From NCBI RefSeq assembly GCF_002087235.1, contig NZ_MUIO01000039.1, forward strand, positions 1 to 64,000: DNA of 64,000 nt. The letters are read 5' to 3'. Shown in pieces: positions 52,210-61,853 of this stretch. Under the pieces are notes generated by a model. That model searched no databases, was not told the DNA's origin, and saw only the letters and a program-made list of their open reading frames with translations. Source of the stretch: Pseudomonas floridensis (GTDB taxonomy: Bacteria > Pseudomonadota > Gammaproteobacteria > Pseudomonadales > Pseudomonadaceae). Position numbers and translations under genes: made by a program. How positions within the stretch are numbered: position 1 is the stretch's first letter; every line of letters starts with the position of its first letter.

Positions 52210-53748
52210 ATGAGCGCCATCCATGAACAGGCAATGAACTATGTGTATCAACAGGTGCTGCAACGCCTGTTGAGTTACTTCTCGCGGGCCGAGCGCACGG
52301 CGCTGCAGTTGCTGATACAGCGACTGATCGTGGCGGCGGGGGGCATCGAGCGGATTTCCAGCTTCAAGGTGCTGGTGGCGTTTGGCGGCGGCAAGGACAG
52401 TGCCTACACCCTGGCGTTCGTGCGGGCGGCGCAACTGAGTATCGCCTGTCGGGCCCCCGGCACCTTCAACCTGCGAGTGGCCAGCCGACGGCATGCCGGT
52501 ATGACGCCTGCGGTCATGGAGAACATCAACCGCAGTTATGGTGCACTGTTCCTCTACGACGATCCCCGAGTCGAGATGCTGGTGTTCGACAACAAGTACA
52601 TCCAGCCCTTCGAGCCGGACCTGCCATTTTCCAGCGCCGGTCGTGAGCAGAATCGCTCCGACATGCTGTTGGCCGGTCACCTGTCGGCGGGCGATGCGCG
52701 CACCACGTTCTGCAACAGTTGCTACCTGGGGCTGGCTGACTTCATTGGGCGGGCTTCCTCCTGGGGCAAAGGCGTGGATGCGCTGGTCAGCGGAGACTCC
52801 CGCAAGGAGCAGAAACAGTACATGACCTGGCTCATGCGCCTGGCCCGGAACACCGGCCCGGACGCTCGTCAGCAGGCAGGGCAGACCACGGCGCAGAAGA
52901 GCGGGCCGTGGAACAACCAGAGTTTCAACGGCGCGCTCAGAACCCTCGACACTCTCGCTAACGCGTTTCATCAGGAGTTGTATGGCGAGGAAGAAGCGGG
53001 TGACAAGCCTGCCAAACCTTCGATTTCGCCGATAAAGTCCAGCCTGCCGGCGCTGATCGGTATCGCAGACCTTGTCAGTTGCAAGGCTGACGAGCACTGG
53101 GCATTGCTGACCGAGTTTCTGGACTTTCGCTTCGATGATCTGTCGTTCAACTTCAGCGAGTCAGACTGCGCCAACCCGTTATTGATGGCGCACATGCGCG
53201 GGCTTGGCGCGCAGTACGTACAGAATCGCAGCTATGCGGACGGAATCAGCGAGTATTTGGGGCTGGCGACATCGCTGATGCGCGCCAGGCAGATGCCGGG
53301 TCGTCTGATCGACCAGGCCCTGAGCGCCTATGCCGGGCATGAGCGCATCGAAAGCCGCCGTCAACTGGCAGCGACCTTTGCGCAGGAAGGCTATGGCCTC
53401 AACGAAACACAGCTGATCTGCATGCTGTTTTCGCCCTTTGTCGATGAGGGGCGGGGTCTGGAAGATTTTCTGCGCCGCAATCATCCTGGAATGCTGATCG
53501 CGTTGCCCGACCTGCACCGGGTGCTGTCCGGCGCGACCGCGTCGGATCAAGTGATGCACTGGCTGACCGACAACAGCGGTCTGACCATCGAAGGCTTGCG
53601 CAGTCTCTATAGCAAGCACCGCGTGGACTTCGACGATGAGCGCTCGATCATCGCCAGAATACGCGCCGCCGACCCTGACAAACGCCGGATCACGACGGTC
53701 GACCCTGCAACGGGCAAGTCGGTGGTACAGATTGTGTCTGGCCGATGA
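52210..53748 (+). CDS. PP-loop (adenine nucleotide alpha-hydrolase-like) protein of unknown function
   Basis: A 512-residue protein. An N-terminal helical part is followed by the PP-loop at residues 59-64 (FGGGKDSAY), the signature of N-type ATP pyrophosphatases that adenylate a substrate before sulfur or nitrogen transfer. A CxxC (C168 and C171 in FCNSCYLG) and SGDSRKEQKQY follow, as in PP-loop enzymes of tRNA thiolation and amidotransfer. The C-terminal half (about 270-512) is not recognised. It is followed by a MocR-like regulator on the same strand. It may act in tailoring of a small molecule or RNA; no closer function can be given. Confidence 0.7.
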   Translation: MSAIHEQAMNYVYQQVLQRLLSYFSRAERTALQLLIQRLIVAAGGIERISSFKVLVAFGGGKDSAYTLAFVRAAQLSIACRAPGTFNLRVASRRHAGMTPAVMENINRSYGALFLYDDPRVEMLVFDNKYIQPFEPDLPFSSAGREQNRSDMLLAGHLSAGDARTTFCNSCYLGLADFIGRASSWGKGVDALVSGDSRKEQKQYMTWLMRLARNTGPDARQQAGQTTAQKSGPWNNQSFNGALRTLDTLANAFHQELYGEEEAGDKPAKPSISPIKSSLPALIGIADLVSCKADEHWALLTEFLDFRFDDLSFNFSESDCANPLLMAHMRGLGAQYVQNRSYADGISEYLGLATSLMRARQMPGRLIDQALSAYAGHERIESRRQLAATFAQEGYGLNETQLICMLFSPFVDEGRGLEDFLRRNHPGMLIALPDLHRVLSGATASDQVMHWLTDNSGLTIEGLRSLYSKHRVDFDDERSIIARIRAADPDKRRITTVDPATGKSVVQIVSGR

Positions 53749-53841
53749 GGCTGTTTGCTGGCATGCGCAAGGCCAGCGTCCGACAGTGTCGCGGCCGTGA
53801 CGGCCTGGCACCTCTCTTTGGCTGATCCGGGTACACCTTCC

Positions 53842-55242
53842 ATGAAATGCAAAACCGACTTCGCCTATCAGGCGGTGTATCGCTATCTAATGCGTCTGGT
53901 CAATGAGGCGCAGGCCGCGTCACCCCGCAGACTGCCGTCGCTGCGCCACCTGGCGCAACGTCTTCAGGTATCGATCTCCACCGTGCAAAGTGCCTATTCC
54001 CTGCTGGAGAAAGAAGGGCGAGTATGTTCGGTGCCCAAGTCGGGCTATTACTCGATGCCTGACACCCACTGCGATGACGACATCGCGGGCGGGGATGACA
54101 GTCAATTGCTCGAAGTATTCTGCCGCAGCCGTCTTCGTCCAGGAATGTGCTGGCTGGGAAGCGATGAGCCGGCGGTTTTGCCGGGGCAGGAAAGCGCCGT
54201 GTTGGCGATGGAGCGAGTGCTGGCGCGGCTTTATCCGCTTCCAGGCAATGGCGGCTTTCAGCCGCTGGGCGATCCCGAACTGCGGGCAGCGTTGTCCGCT
54301 CGCTATACCCGGGATGCCGAGCATGGCTGGTTTGCCGACGACGTGTGCATCGGTCCCGATCTTGCGGCGATGCTCGACTCGGTGATCGAAACCCTGTGCC
54401 TGCGTGCTAAGACTGTGCTGGTGGAGTCCCCCTGTCCATGGTCGCTGCTGCAACGGTTTCAGGCGTTCGATATCAGGATCGTCGAAGTGCCGCTGGACGA
54501 AACGGGTGGCATCGATATGCAACTTCTGGATCGAGCGTTAACCGGGCAACGCGTCAGCCTGGCACTGTTGTCGTCGGCGTTGAACCCGATTCGAGGCAGC
54601 GCCAGGCCTTTGAGCAACACGCGCTTGGTTGCCGAGCGGCTGAATCGGCAGGGCATCTGGGTACTGGAAAACGACAGTCACGGCGACCTGCTGTTTGATT
54701 GCGCGCCTGTCCGGCTGCGCGATCTGGTCGATCCCGAGCGTCTTATCACCATGGGGTCATTCGCACCAGTCCTCGGACCGAATGCGCCTTACGGCTACCT
54801 GCTGTGCAAGGCCGCCCGGTCTCAATGGCAGCATCATTTTCTATTGCGGGCGTTCGAATTGTCGCCGTTGCGCCAAAAGGCGATTGCCAGGCTGTACGCC
54901 AGCGGACGCCTGAGCGCGCATTTGACTCACACCGTTACTGGGCTCGTCGAGCGAATGCAGCAGGTGAGCGAGGCACTTGACCGTCATCTGGGACAGACAT
55001 TGCGCTATGAAAGAGCAGCTGGGGGCAGCGGAATCTGGGCTGAGAGCGTTAACCCGGTGAATATGCGTCGCGTATTCGATCTTCTGCGGCGAAAGCGCAT
55101 TGTGATCTCTCCCGGAGAACTGTTCAGCACCCAGGGCTGGCACCGGCAATTCCTGCGTATCAGTTGCACCCTCGATCGAGGCCTGGATATCGACCGAATG
55201 CTGATCGCGTTGCGAGAAACACTTGAAGAAGTAACGGGCTGA
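53842..55242 (+). CDS. MocR/PdxR-type GntR regulator with a degenerate aminotransferase domain
   Basis: A 466-residue protein from ATG 53842. The GntR winged helix (LPSLRHLAQRLQVSISTVQSAYSLLEKEGRV) is joined to a fold-type I aminotransferase-like domain (GGFQPLGDPELRAALSARY, VLENDSHGDL). Where MocR proteins have the PLP lysine (consensus SFSK), this one reads GSFAPVLGP: the lysine position is P309. It therefore cannot form the internal aldimine and may sense a ligand without PLP. It lies 93 bp after the PP-loop gene and probably regulates it or a partner pathway. Confidence 0.85.
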   Translation: MKCKTDFAYQAVYRYLMRLVNEAQAASPRRLPSLRHLAQRLQVSISTVQSAYSLLEKEGRVCSVPKSGYYSMPDTHCDDDIAGGDDSQLLEVFCRSRLRPGMCWLGSDEPAVLPGQESAVLAMERVLARLYPLPGNGGFQPLGDPELRAALSARYTRDAEHGWFADDVCIGPDLAAMLDSVIETLCLRAKTVLVESPCPWSLLQRFQAFDIRIVEVPLDETGGIDMQLLDRALTGQRVSLALLSSALNPIRGSARPLSNTRLVAERLNRQGIWVLENDSHGDLLFDCAPVRLRDLVDPERLITMGSFAPVLGPNAPYGYLLCKAARSQWQHHFLLRAFELSPLRQKAIARLYASGRLSAHLTHTVTGLVERMQQVSEALDRHLGQTLRYERAAGGSGIWAESVNPVNMRRVFDLLRRKRIVISPGELFSTQGWHRQFLRISCTLDRGLDIDRMLIALRETLEEVTG

Positions 55243-55349
55243 CAACGAACACTCAAGCGTCCGTCGATCCATTTGTATTTGCCATACCCGGCAATAGGCT
55301 GTTATCTGTACGCCTGTCCAGTATTCGTAACCAACGGCTCTCTCCCGCA

Positions 55350-57677
55350 GTGACCCCGATATCTCCCGCGACACCTGCGTTATCGCCCACGTCTGAAAGC
55401 CCGTTACCTGCCCGTTATACGGTGGCGGTGCGTGCGCTGTGCGAGTTCACGGCCAAGGTCGGCGATCTCGACCTGCGTTTCACTCCGTCGCCGACCGCTC
55501 AGGAGGGTATCGCGGGTCATCGCACCGTGGCATCCCGTCGCGGTGCTGATTATCAGGCCGAGCTGGCGTTGAGTGGTGACTACCACGAACTGACGGTCAG
55601 GGGCAGGGCGGACGGCTATGACGCGGTTCGTAACCAACTGGAAGAAGTGAAGACTTATCGCGGCGAGCTGGACGCCCTGCCTGCCAACCATCGGCAATTG
55701 CACTGGGCGCAGGTGAAGGTTTATGGCTGGCTGCTCTGCCGCCAGCTTGATCTGCAAGACGTCACGCTGGCGCTGGTGTACTTCAACATTGTCAGCGAGC
55801 AGGAAACCTTGATTCACGAACGCTTCAGTGCTGAGGCATTGCAGCTTTTTTTCGAGCAGCAATGCGCGGTGTTTCTCAGCTGGGCGCGCCAGGAACTGAG
55901 CCACACCCAGACGCTGCATCAGTCGCTGACCATGCTGGCGTTTCCTCATGCAGCCTTTCGCACCGGGCAGCGGATGCTGGCGGAGTCAGTCTACAAGGCC
56001 GTAAGCACCGGGCGTTGTCTGATGGCCCAGGCGCCGACCGGTATTGGCAAGACCGTCGGCACCCTGTTTCCATTGCTCAAGGCGCTGCCTGTGCAGAAAC
56101 TCGACAAGGTCTTTTTTCTTACCGCCAAGACACCCGGTCGCAGACTTGCGCTCAACGCCTTGCAGGTCATCGGCGCCAGCGCGCCGACTCTAGCGTTGCG
56201 GGTTTTGGAGCTGGTGGCACGCGACAAGGCCTGCGAGCATCTCGACAAAGCCTGCAATGGCGATTCCTGTCCCTTGGCCAAAGGCTTTTATGACCGTCTG
56301 CCCCAAGCCCGTTCGGCTGCACTCACCACGCCCTGGCTGGATCAGGCTGGCGTGCGGAAGGTCGCTCTGCAGCATCAAGTCTGCCCTTATTACCTGAGTC
56401 AAGAGCTGGCGCGCTGGGCTGACGTGGTGGTCGCCGACTACAACTATTACTTCGATTTGAGCGCGTTGCTGTTCGGTCTCGCCCAGTTGAACCAGTGGCG
56501 CGTGGCGACGCTGGTCGATGAGGCGCACAACATGGTCGAGCGTGCGCGGCAGATGTACAGCGCCAGCCTCGACCAGAACACCGTAAAGACGCTGGTCCAG
56601 ACGGTACCGGAGCCGGTGAAAAAAGCTCTTCAGCGGCTGAATCGGCAATGGAGCGCACTGCACAAGGAGCAGGCGGGCGTCTATCAGGCTTACCTTCGTT
56701 TGCCGGACAAGTTTCTGAAAAGCCTCAACCTCTGCGTGTCGGCCATTGGCGATCATTTCAACGAGCACCCGCATGCTATCGATGTGGCGTTGCAGAGCTT
56801 CTATCTGGAAGCCATCGGGTTCGTCCGGATCGCCGAGCTGTTCGACGAGCACTTTCTGTTCGATGTTGCCAAGCGTGAGGCGGGTCGCAAAGGCAGTCTG
56901 TCGCGTCTGAGCCTGCGAAACGTGGTTCCGGCGCGCTTCATTCAGCCGCGGCTCACGGCGGCACGCAGTACCGTGCTGTTTTCCGCCACGCTCACCCCGG
57001 GCCATTACTACCGTGATCTGCTCGGTCTTGCGGACAACACGGTGTGGATCGACGTGGAATCACCGTTTCACCACGAACAGCTGGAGGTGCATATTGTGAG
57101 CCGCATCTCCACCCGCTACACCCATCGTCAGGCCTCGCTGGCGCCGATCGTCGAGTTGATGGCCAGGCAGTTTCAGGCGCGGCCGGGCAATTACCTGGCG
57201 TTTTTCAGTAGCTTCGATTATCTGCAACAGGTCGCCGAACTCATGGCGCTCACCCATCCGCACATCACGCTTTGGCAACAGGCACGGGGTATGGACGAGA
57301 GCGAGCGGCAGGTGTTCCTCGATCGCTTTACGCCAGACAGTCAAGGCATCGGTTTTGCCGTGCTGGGCGGTGCCTTTGGAGAAGGCATCGATCTGCCCGG
57401 CGCACGCCTGATCGGAGCGTTCATCGCCACGCTGGGGTTGCCTCAACTTAATCCGGTCAATGAACAGTTCAAGCAGCGCATGGCGGCATTGTTCGGCGCT
57501 GGCTACGATTACACCTACCTGTACCCCGGCGTGCAGAAGGTCATACAGGCAGCCGGGCGGGTCATTCGCAGTCAGAGTGATCGCGGTGTGGTGATGCTGA
57601 TCGACGATCGATTCGCCGACCGCAAAGTGAGTCAGCTCTTTCCAGCCTGGTGGCGTCCCGCCGAGTCAATGACTTAA
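55350..57677 (+). CDS. Cas4-like nuclease / XPD-DinG-type helicase fusion
   Basis: A 775-residue protein from GTG 55350 (weak ribosome-binding site). Residues ~20-190 look like a PD-(D/E)XK nuclease: D88 in GRADGYD, E99 and K101 in EEVKTYRG, then HWAQVKVYGWLL. The helicase has Walker A APTGIGKT (K234) and DEAH (D390-H393 in LVDEAHNM). A four-cysteine set (KACEHLDKAC, DSCPLA, QVCPYY) fits the XPD-type Fe-S cluster, and motif VI is in QAAGRVIRS. In the family this is a 5'-3' DNA helicase. Pseudomonas homologues are annotated ATP-dependent DNA helicase, often beside a VRR-NUC gene; none is seen here. Confidence 0.88.
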   Translation: MTPISPATPALSPTSESPLPARYTVAVRALCEFTAKVGDLDLRFTPSPTAQEGIAGHRTVASRRGADYQAELALSGDYHELTVRGRADGYDAVRNQLEEVKTYRGELDALPANHRQLHWAQVKVYGWLLCRQLDLQDVTLALVYFNIVSEQETLIHERFSAEALQLFFEQQCAVFLSWARQELSHTQTLHQSLTMLAFPHAAFRTGQRMLAESVYKAVSTGRCLMAQAPTGIGKTVGTLFPLLKALPVQKLDKVFFLTAKTPGRRLALNALQVIGASAPTLALRVLELVARDKACEHLDKACNGDSCPLAKGFYDRLPQARSAALTTPWLDQAGVRKVALQHQVCPYYLSQELARWADVVVADYNYYFDLSALLFGLAQLNQWRVATLVDEAHNMVERARQMYSASLDQNTVKTLVQTVPEPVKKALQRLNRQWSALHKEQAGVYQAYLRLPDKFLKSLNLCVSAIGDHFNEHPHAIDVALQSFYLEAIGFVRIAELFDEHFLFDVAKREAGRKGSLSRLSLRNVVPARFIQPRLTAARSTVLFSATLTPGHYYRDLLGLADNTVWIDVESPFHHEQLEVHIVSRISTRYTHRQASLAPIVELMARQFQARPGNYLAFFSSFDYLQQVAELMALTHPHITLWQQARGMDESERQVFLDRFTPDSQGIGFAVLGGAFGEGIDLPGARLIGAFIATLGLPQLNPVNEQFKQRMAALFGAGYDYTYLYPGVQKVIQAAGRVIRSQSDRGVVMLIDDRFADRKVSQLFPAWWRPAESMT

Positions 57678-57782
57678 GGATCGATATTCAAGCAGCGCTG
57701 TCGAACTGCCAGTAAACTGCCGCATCGTTCGCGGCCCATTCGGTTTTTCTTCCCGAATTCCCTTTTTATCCACGGAGGTTGT

Positions 57783-59429
57783 ATGAGTCTCAGTCCTTTC
57801 GCCGGCAAGCTGGCACCTGCGCAGTTACTGGTCGATATCCCGAGACTGGTCACGGCTTACTACACCGGTCAGCCCGATGCGTCGGTTGCGACCCAGCGCG
57901 TTGCGTTCGGCACATCCGGGCATCGTGGTACATCGTTTGAGCTGAGCTTCAACGAGTGGCATGTTCTGGCCATCAGCCAGGCGATCTGCCTCTACCGTCA
58001 GGCCAAGGGCATCGACGGACCGCTGTTTCTGGGCGCCGACACCCATGCGTTGTCCACGCCCGCAGCGGCAACGGCGCTCGAAGTGCTGGCGGCCAATGGC
58101 GTACACGTCATGATTTCGCAAGGTGACGAATACACGCCGACACCGGCTGTGTCTCACGCGATCATCTGCTACAACCGCGGCCGCACATCGGGCCTGGCGG
58201 ACGGCATCGTCATCACGCCATCGCACAACCCGCCACAGAGCGGCGGTTTCAAGTACAACCCACCCAATGGCGGCCCGGCCGACAGCGATGTCACCAAGTG
58301 GATCGAGAACAAGGCCAATGAGTTGTTGGCTGAAAACGTGCTGGGCGTGTCGCGCATGAGCCACGAAAAAGCCCTGCGTGCCGACACCACTCACCGTCAT
58401 GATTACGTGAACACTTACGTGGCAGACCTGAAGAGTGTCATCGACATGGACGCCATCCGTGATGCCGGGCTGCGCCTTGGTGTCGATCCGCTCGGCGGTG
58501 CAGGGGTCAACTACTGGACCGCGATTGGCGAGCACTACGGTCTGAACCTGGATGTGGTCAACAAATTCGTCGATCCAACGTTCCGCTTCATGAGCGTCGA
58601 CTGGGACGGCCAGATCCGGATGGACCCGTCTTCCAGCCATGCCATGCAGAGCCTGATTGGTCTCAAGGATCGCTATCAGGTCGCCTTCGCCTGTGACCCG
58701 GATCACGATCGCCATGGCATCGTAACCCCGACCGGCGGCTTGATGACGCCCAACAGCTACCTGGCGGTGTCCATCGATTACCTGTTCCAGAACCGCCCTG
58801 ACTGGCGTGCCGATGCGGCCGTCGGCAAGACCGTGGTCAGCAGCGGCATGATCGACCGTGTCGCTGCCCGGCTGGGGCGTCGTTTGTACGAAGTGCCGGT
58901 AGGCTTCAAGTATTTTGCCGATGGCCTGTTCGACGGTTCGCTTGGCTTTGGCGGTGAGGAAAGCGCCGGTGCTTCATTCCTGCGTCGTGATGGCTCGGTC
59001 TGGACCACCGACAAGGACGGCCTTATTCCTGCGCTGTTGGCCGCCGAGATCACCGCTCGTACCGGACATGATCCGAGCGAGCACTACCAGACCATGACCG
59101 AGCAACTGGGCAAGCCTTATTCGACACGTGTCGATGCCAAGGCCAACCCTCAGCAGAAGGCGTTGCTGAGCAAGCTGTCGCCAGAGCAGGTCACGTCCAC
59201 CGAGCTGGCCGGGGAGCCGATCCAAACGGTTCTGAGCAATGCACCCGGCAATGATCAGGCGTTCGGTGGCGTGAAAGTTATGACCGAAAACGGCTGGTTC
59301 GCGGCGCGCCCATCGGGCACCGAAGACATCTACAAGATTTACGCCGAAAGCTTTGTCGGTGAAGATCATCTGCAGCGTCTGGTCGCAGAAGCTCAGGTAC
59401 TGGTCGACAGCGCGATTTCCGCGAAGTAA
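57783..59429 (+). CDS. pgm: phosphoglucomutase (alpha-D-glucose phosphate-specific)
   Basis: A 548-residue enzyme interconverting glucose 6-phosphate and glucose 1-phosphate, the GalU substrate. The substrate entry [12 protein letters not shown], the phosphoserine loop [16 protein letters not shown], the metal-binding CDPDHDRHG and the C-terminal [17 protein letters not shown] are all present. GGAGG lies just before the ATG. Length matches E. coli Pgm. It is a single gene with a terminator shared with the parvulin gene. Confidence 0.96.
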   Translation: MSLSPFAGKLAPAQLLVDIPRLVTAYYTGQPDASVATQRVAFGTSGHRGTSFELSFNEWHVLAISQAICLYRQAKGIDGPLFLGADTHALSTPAAATALEVLAANGVHVMISQGDEYTPTPAVSHAIICYNRGRTSGLADGIVITPSHNPPQSGGFKYNPPNGGPADSDVTKWIENKANELLAENVLGVSRMSHEKALRADTTHRHDYVNTYVADLKSVIDMDAIRDAGLRLGVDPLGGAGVNYWTAIGEHYGLNLDVVNKFVDPTFRFMSVDWDGQIRMDPSSSHAMQSLIGLKDRYQVAFACDPDHDRHGIVTPTGGLMTPNSYLAVSIDYLFQNRPDWRADAAVGKTVVSSGMIDRVAARLGRRLYEVPVGFKYFADGLFDGSLGFGGEESAGASFLRRDGSVWTTDKDGLIPALLAAEITARTGHDPSEHYQTMTEQLGKPYSTRVDAKANPQQKALLSKLSPEQVTSTELAGEPIQTVLSNAPGNDQAFGGVKVMTENGWFAARPSGTEDIYKIYAESFVGEDHLQRLVAEAQVLVDSAISAK

Positions 59430-59445
59430 TCGACATGGCAACCGA

Positions 59446-59481
59446 AACGGCCCGTCTGCGTTCGCGCAGGCGGGCCGTTTT
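59446..59481. terminator. bidirectional terminator between pgm and the parvulin gene
   Basis: AACGGCCCGTCTGCG pairs with CGCAGGCGGGCCGTT around TTCG (one bulge), with TTTT on the plus side. It lies between two convergent genes. Confidence 0.8.
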
Positions 59482-59483
59482 CG

Positions 59484-59759
59484 TCAATCCCGGTAAAACA
59501 CCTGCACCAGGTGATAGCCGAATTTGCTCTTGATCGGCCCATGCACGGTGCGCAGCGGTTTTTTGAAAATCACCTGATCGATGGCCCCGACCATCTGTCC
59601 CGGCCGGACTTCGCCCAGATCGCCGCCGCGTTTGCCGGAGGGGCAGCTAGAATGCTTCTTGGCCAACACATCGAAGGCTTCGCCCTTGGCGATGCGCTGC
59701 TTGAGCTGTTCGGCCTCTTCGGCAGTCTTCACCAGAATGTGGCGGGCTTGGGCTTTCAT
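59484..59759 (-). CDS. PpiC-type peptidyl-prolyl isomerase (parvulin)
   Basis: A 91-residue single-domain parvulin with no signal peptide, so cytoplasmic. It has ARHILVKTAEEAEQL, the central SSCPSGKRGGDLGEVRPGQM and the C-terminal SKFGYHLVQV, which carry the active-site His, Cys and His. Length and sequence match E. coli PpiC (93). It speeds proline isomerisation during folding. Confidence 0.93.
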   Translation of the reverse strand: MKAQARHILVKTAEEAEQLKQRIAKGEAFDVLAKKHSSCPSGKRGGDLGEVRPGQMVGAIDQVIFKKPLRTVHGPIKSKFGYHLVQVFYRD

Positions 59760-59881
59760 GTCGCAATATCACCAACTGTAAAAGGCTGCCATTATGCCTT
59801 TTCCTGCTGCGTCTGGCGCTCGAGCGATGAAAGGCCGCACAGGCACACGTTTTTCCACCCAGTTTTCGTACGGTAGTGATT

Positions 59882-61048
59882 ATGGATTTCCCGGCGTTGT
59901 TGAAGATTCTGGCCAGCCAGGACGGATCGGACCTTTATCTTTCCACCGGAGCGCCGCCTTGCGCCAAGTTCAATGGCGTGCTCAAGCCCTTGGGGACTGA
60001 AACCCTGAAGCCAGGCGAAGTCGCGAAGATCGCTCAAGGTCTGATGGACGAGGAGCAGAAGCTTGAATTCCTGCGCGAACTGGAAATGAACCTGGCCGTG
60101 TCGCTCGCCGGCATCGGGCGCTTCCGGATCAACATCTTCATGCAACGCAATGAAGTGTCCATTGTCGCGCGTAACATCAAGCTGGACATTCCCCGCTTCG
60201 AAGACCTGTACCTGCCGCCGATCCTGCTCGATGTGATCATGGAAAAGCATGGCCTGGTGCTGTTCGTCGGCGCCACCGGCTCGGGCAAGTCGACCTCGCT
60301 GGCAGCGCTGATCGATTACCGCAATCGCAATGCCAGCGGCCACATCATCACCATCGAAGACCCGGTGGAGTTCATCCACCGGCACAAGAAATCCATCGTC
60401 AACCAGCGTGAAGTAGGCGTTGACACCCGCAGCTTCAGGGCGGCGCTGAAAAACACCCTGCGTCAGGCGCCGGATGTGATTCTCATCGGCGAGATCCGGG
60501 ATCGCGAAACCATGGAGCACGCGCTGGCCTTTGCCGACACCGGGCACCTGGCGATCTCGACGCTGCACGCCAACAACGCCAACCAGGCGCTGGACCGCAT
60601 CATCAATTTCTTCCCCGAAGAGCGCCGCCCTCAGTTGCTGCACGATTTGGGCAATAACCTCAAGGCATTCGTTTCCCAGCGTTTGGTCAGGACACCGGAC
60701 GGCAAGCGTCGGGCGGCGGTGGAAGTGATGATGGGCACGCCAACCATTCGCGACCTGATCCAGCGTAACGAACTCACCGAGCTCAAGGGCATCATGGAGA
60801 AATCCGGCAGCCTGGGCATGCAGACCTTCGACACCGCACTGTTCAACCTGGCAATAGAAGGCGCGATCAGCGAAGAGGAGGCGCTGAAACATGCCGACTC
60901 GCAAAACAACGTGCGTCTGCGCCTCAAGCTGCATGGCGAGGGCGGGGCGACCACAGTGACCACCGCCCCGGCCGCACCGACTGCCGCAACCAAACCCAAT
61001 ATGTCCGAGTGGGGCCTGGTCGAAGACGAGCCGCCTGGTCAAAGCTGA
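59882..61048 (+). CDS. PilT/PilU family type IVa pilus ATPase
   Basis: A 388-residue secretion-superfamily ATPase from ATG 59882. SDLYLSTGAPP at the N-terminus, Walker A GATGSGKST, the Asp box TIEDPVEFIHRHK, Walker B VILIGEIRD and the His box STLHANNANQALDRI are present. The C-terminal EEEALKHADSQNN and Ala/Thr/Pro-rich tail fit PilU rather than PilT. PilU supports pilus retraction together with PilT. No pilT is adjacent (neighbours are a parvulin and bdhA), which is unlike the usual pilTU pair. Confidence 0.9.
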   Translation: MDFPALLKILASQDGSDLYLSTGAPPCAKFNGVLKPLGTETLKPGEVAKIAQGLMDEEQKLEFLRELEMNLAVSLAGIGRFRINIFMQRNEVSIVARNIKLDIPRFEDLYLPPILLDVIMEKHGLVLFVGATGSGKSTSLAALIDYRNRNASGHIITIEDPVEFIHRHKKSIVNQREVGVDTRSFRAALKNTLRQAPDVILIGEIRDRETMEHALAFADTGHLAISTLHANNANQALDRIINFFPEERRPQLLHDLGNNLKAFVSQRLVRTPDGKRRAAVEVMMGTPTIRDLIQRNELTELKGIMEKSGSLGMQTFDTALFNLAIEGAISEEEALKHADSQNNVRLRLKLHGEGGATTVTTAPAAPTAATKPNMSEWGLVEDEPPGQS

Positions 61049-61081
61049 TTCTCGGACGGTGGCCAGGTCGTTCTGCACCCA

Positions 61082-61843
61082 TCACTGGGCCAACCAGCCC
61101 CCATCCACATTCCAGGCGGCGCCGCGGACCTGAACCGCCGCGTCGCTACACAGGAACAGCACCAGCTCACCCAGTTGTTGCGGTGTGACGAAATCCAGTG
61201 ATGGCTGCTTTTCCGCCAACAGCCCATAGCGCGCTTGCTCGGTATCGCCGCCGCGACTGTCGATCTGCTGCTGCACCAGCGGCGTCAGCACCCAGCCGGG
61301 GCAGATGGCATTGCAGGTGATGTGCGTGGACGCGGTTTCCAGAGCGACCACCTTGGTCAGGCCGATCACACCGTGTTTGGCGGCGACGTAAGCCGCCTTG
61401 CCGGTCGAGCCGACCAAACCATGCACCGAGGCAATATTGACGATCCTGCCCCAGCCTTTTTTGCTCATGCCCGGCAGGCAGAGCCGCGTGGTGTGAAACA
61501 CCGAGGACAGATTGATGGCGAGTACCGCATCCCAGCGCTCGACCGGAAAGTCCTCGACGCTGCTCACGTGCTGGATCCCCGCGTTGTTGATCAGAATGTC
61601 GACGCCGCCGAACTCACGGCTGGCGTAGTCGATCATGTCGGCGATCTGGGCCGGATCGCTGACATCGGCGTTGTGATGACCGACCTTTCTGCCAGACTGT
61701 CTGACCTGGGCGATCACGTCGGCGGTATCGCCAAACCCGTTGAGGATCACATCGGCACCGGCCTTGGCCAGTTGCAGCGCGATACCCAGGCCGATACCGC
61801 TGGTGGAGCCCGTGACCAGAGCGGTCTTGCCTTGCAGATTCAT
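61082..61843 (-). CDS. bdhA: 3-hydroxybutyrate dehydrogenase
   Basis: A 253-residue SDR that oxidises D-3-hydroxybutyrate to acetoacetate with NAD. TGSTSGIGLGIA, NNAGIQHVSSVEDFP, INLSSVFHTTR, the catalytic YVAAKHG and the CPGWVLTPLVQQQI block with C-terminal DGGWLAQ are close to characterised enzymes. AAGGAA lies before the ATG at 61843. It is 10 bp downstream of the permease gene, so the two form an operon under the sigma-54 promoter at 63304. Confidence 0.93.
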   Translation of the reverse strand: MNLQGKTALVTGSTSGIGLGIALQLAKAGADVILNGFGDTADVIAQVRQSGRKVGHHNADVSDPAQIADMIDYASREFGGVDILINNAGIQHVSSVEDFPVERWDAVLAINLSSVFHTTRLCLPGMSKKGWGRIVNIASVHGLVGSTGKAAYVAAKHGVIGLTKVVALETASTHITCNAICPGWVLTPLVQQQIDSRGGDTEQARYGLLAEKQPSLDFVTPQQLGELVLFLCSDAAVQVRGAAWNVDGGWLAQ

Positions 61844-61853
61844 GATGGATTCC

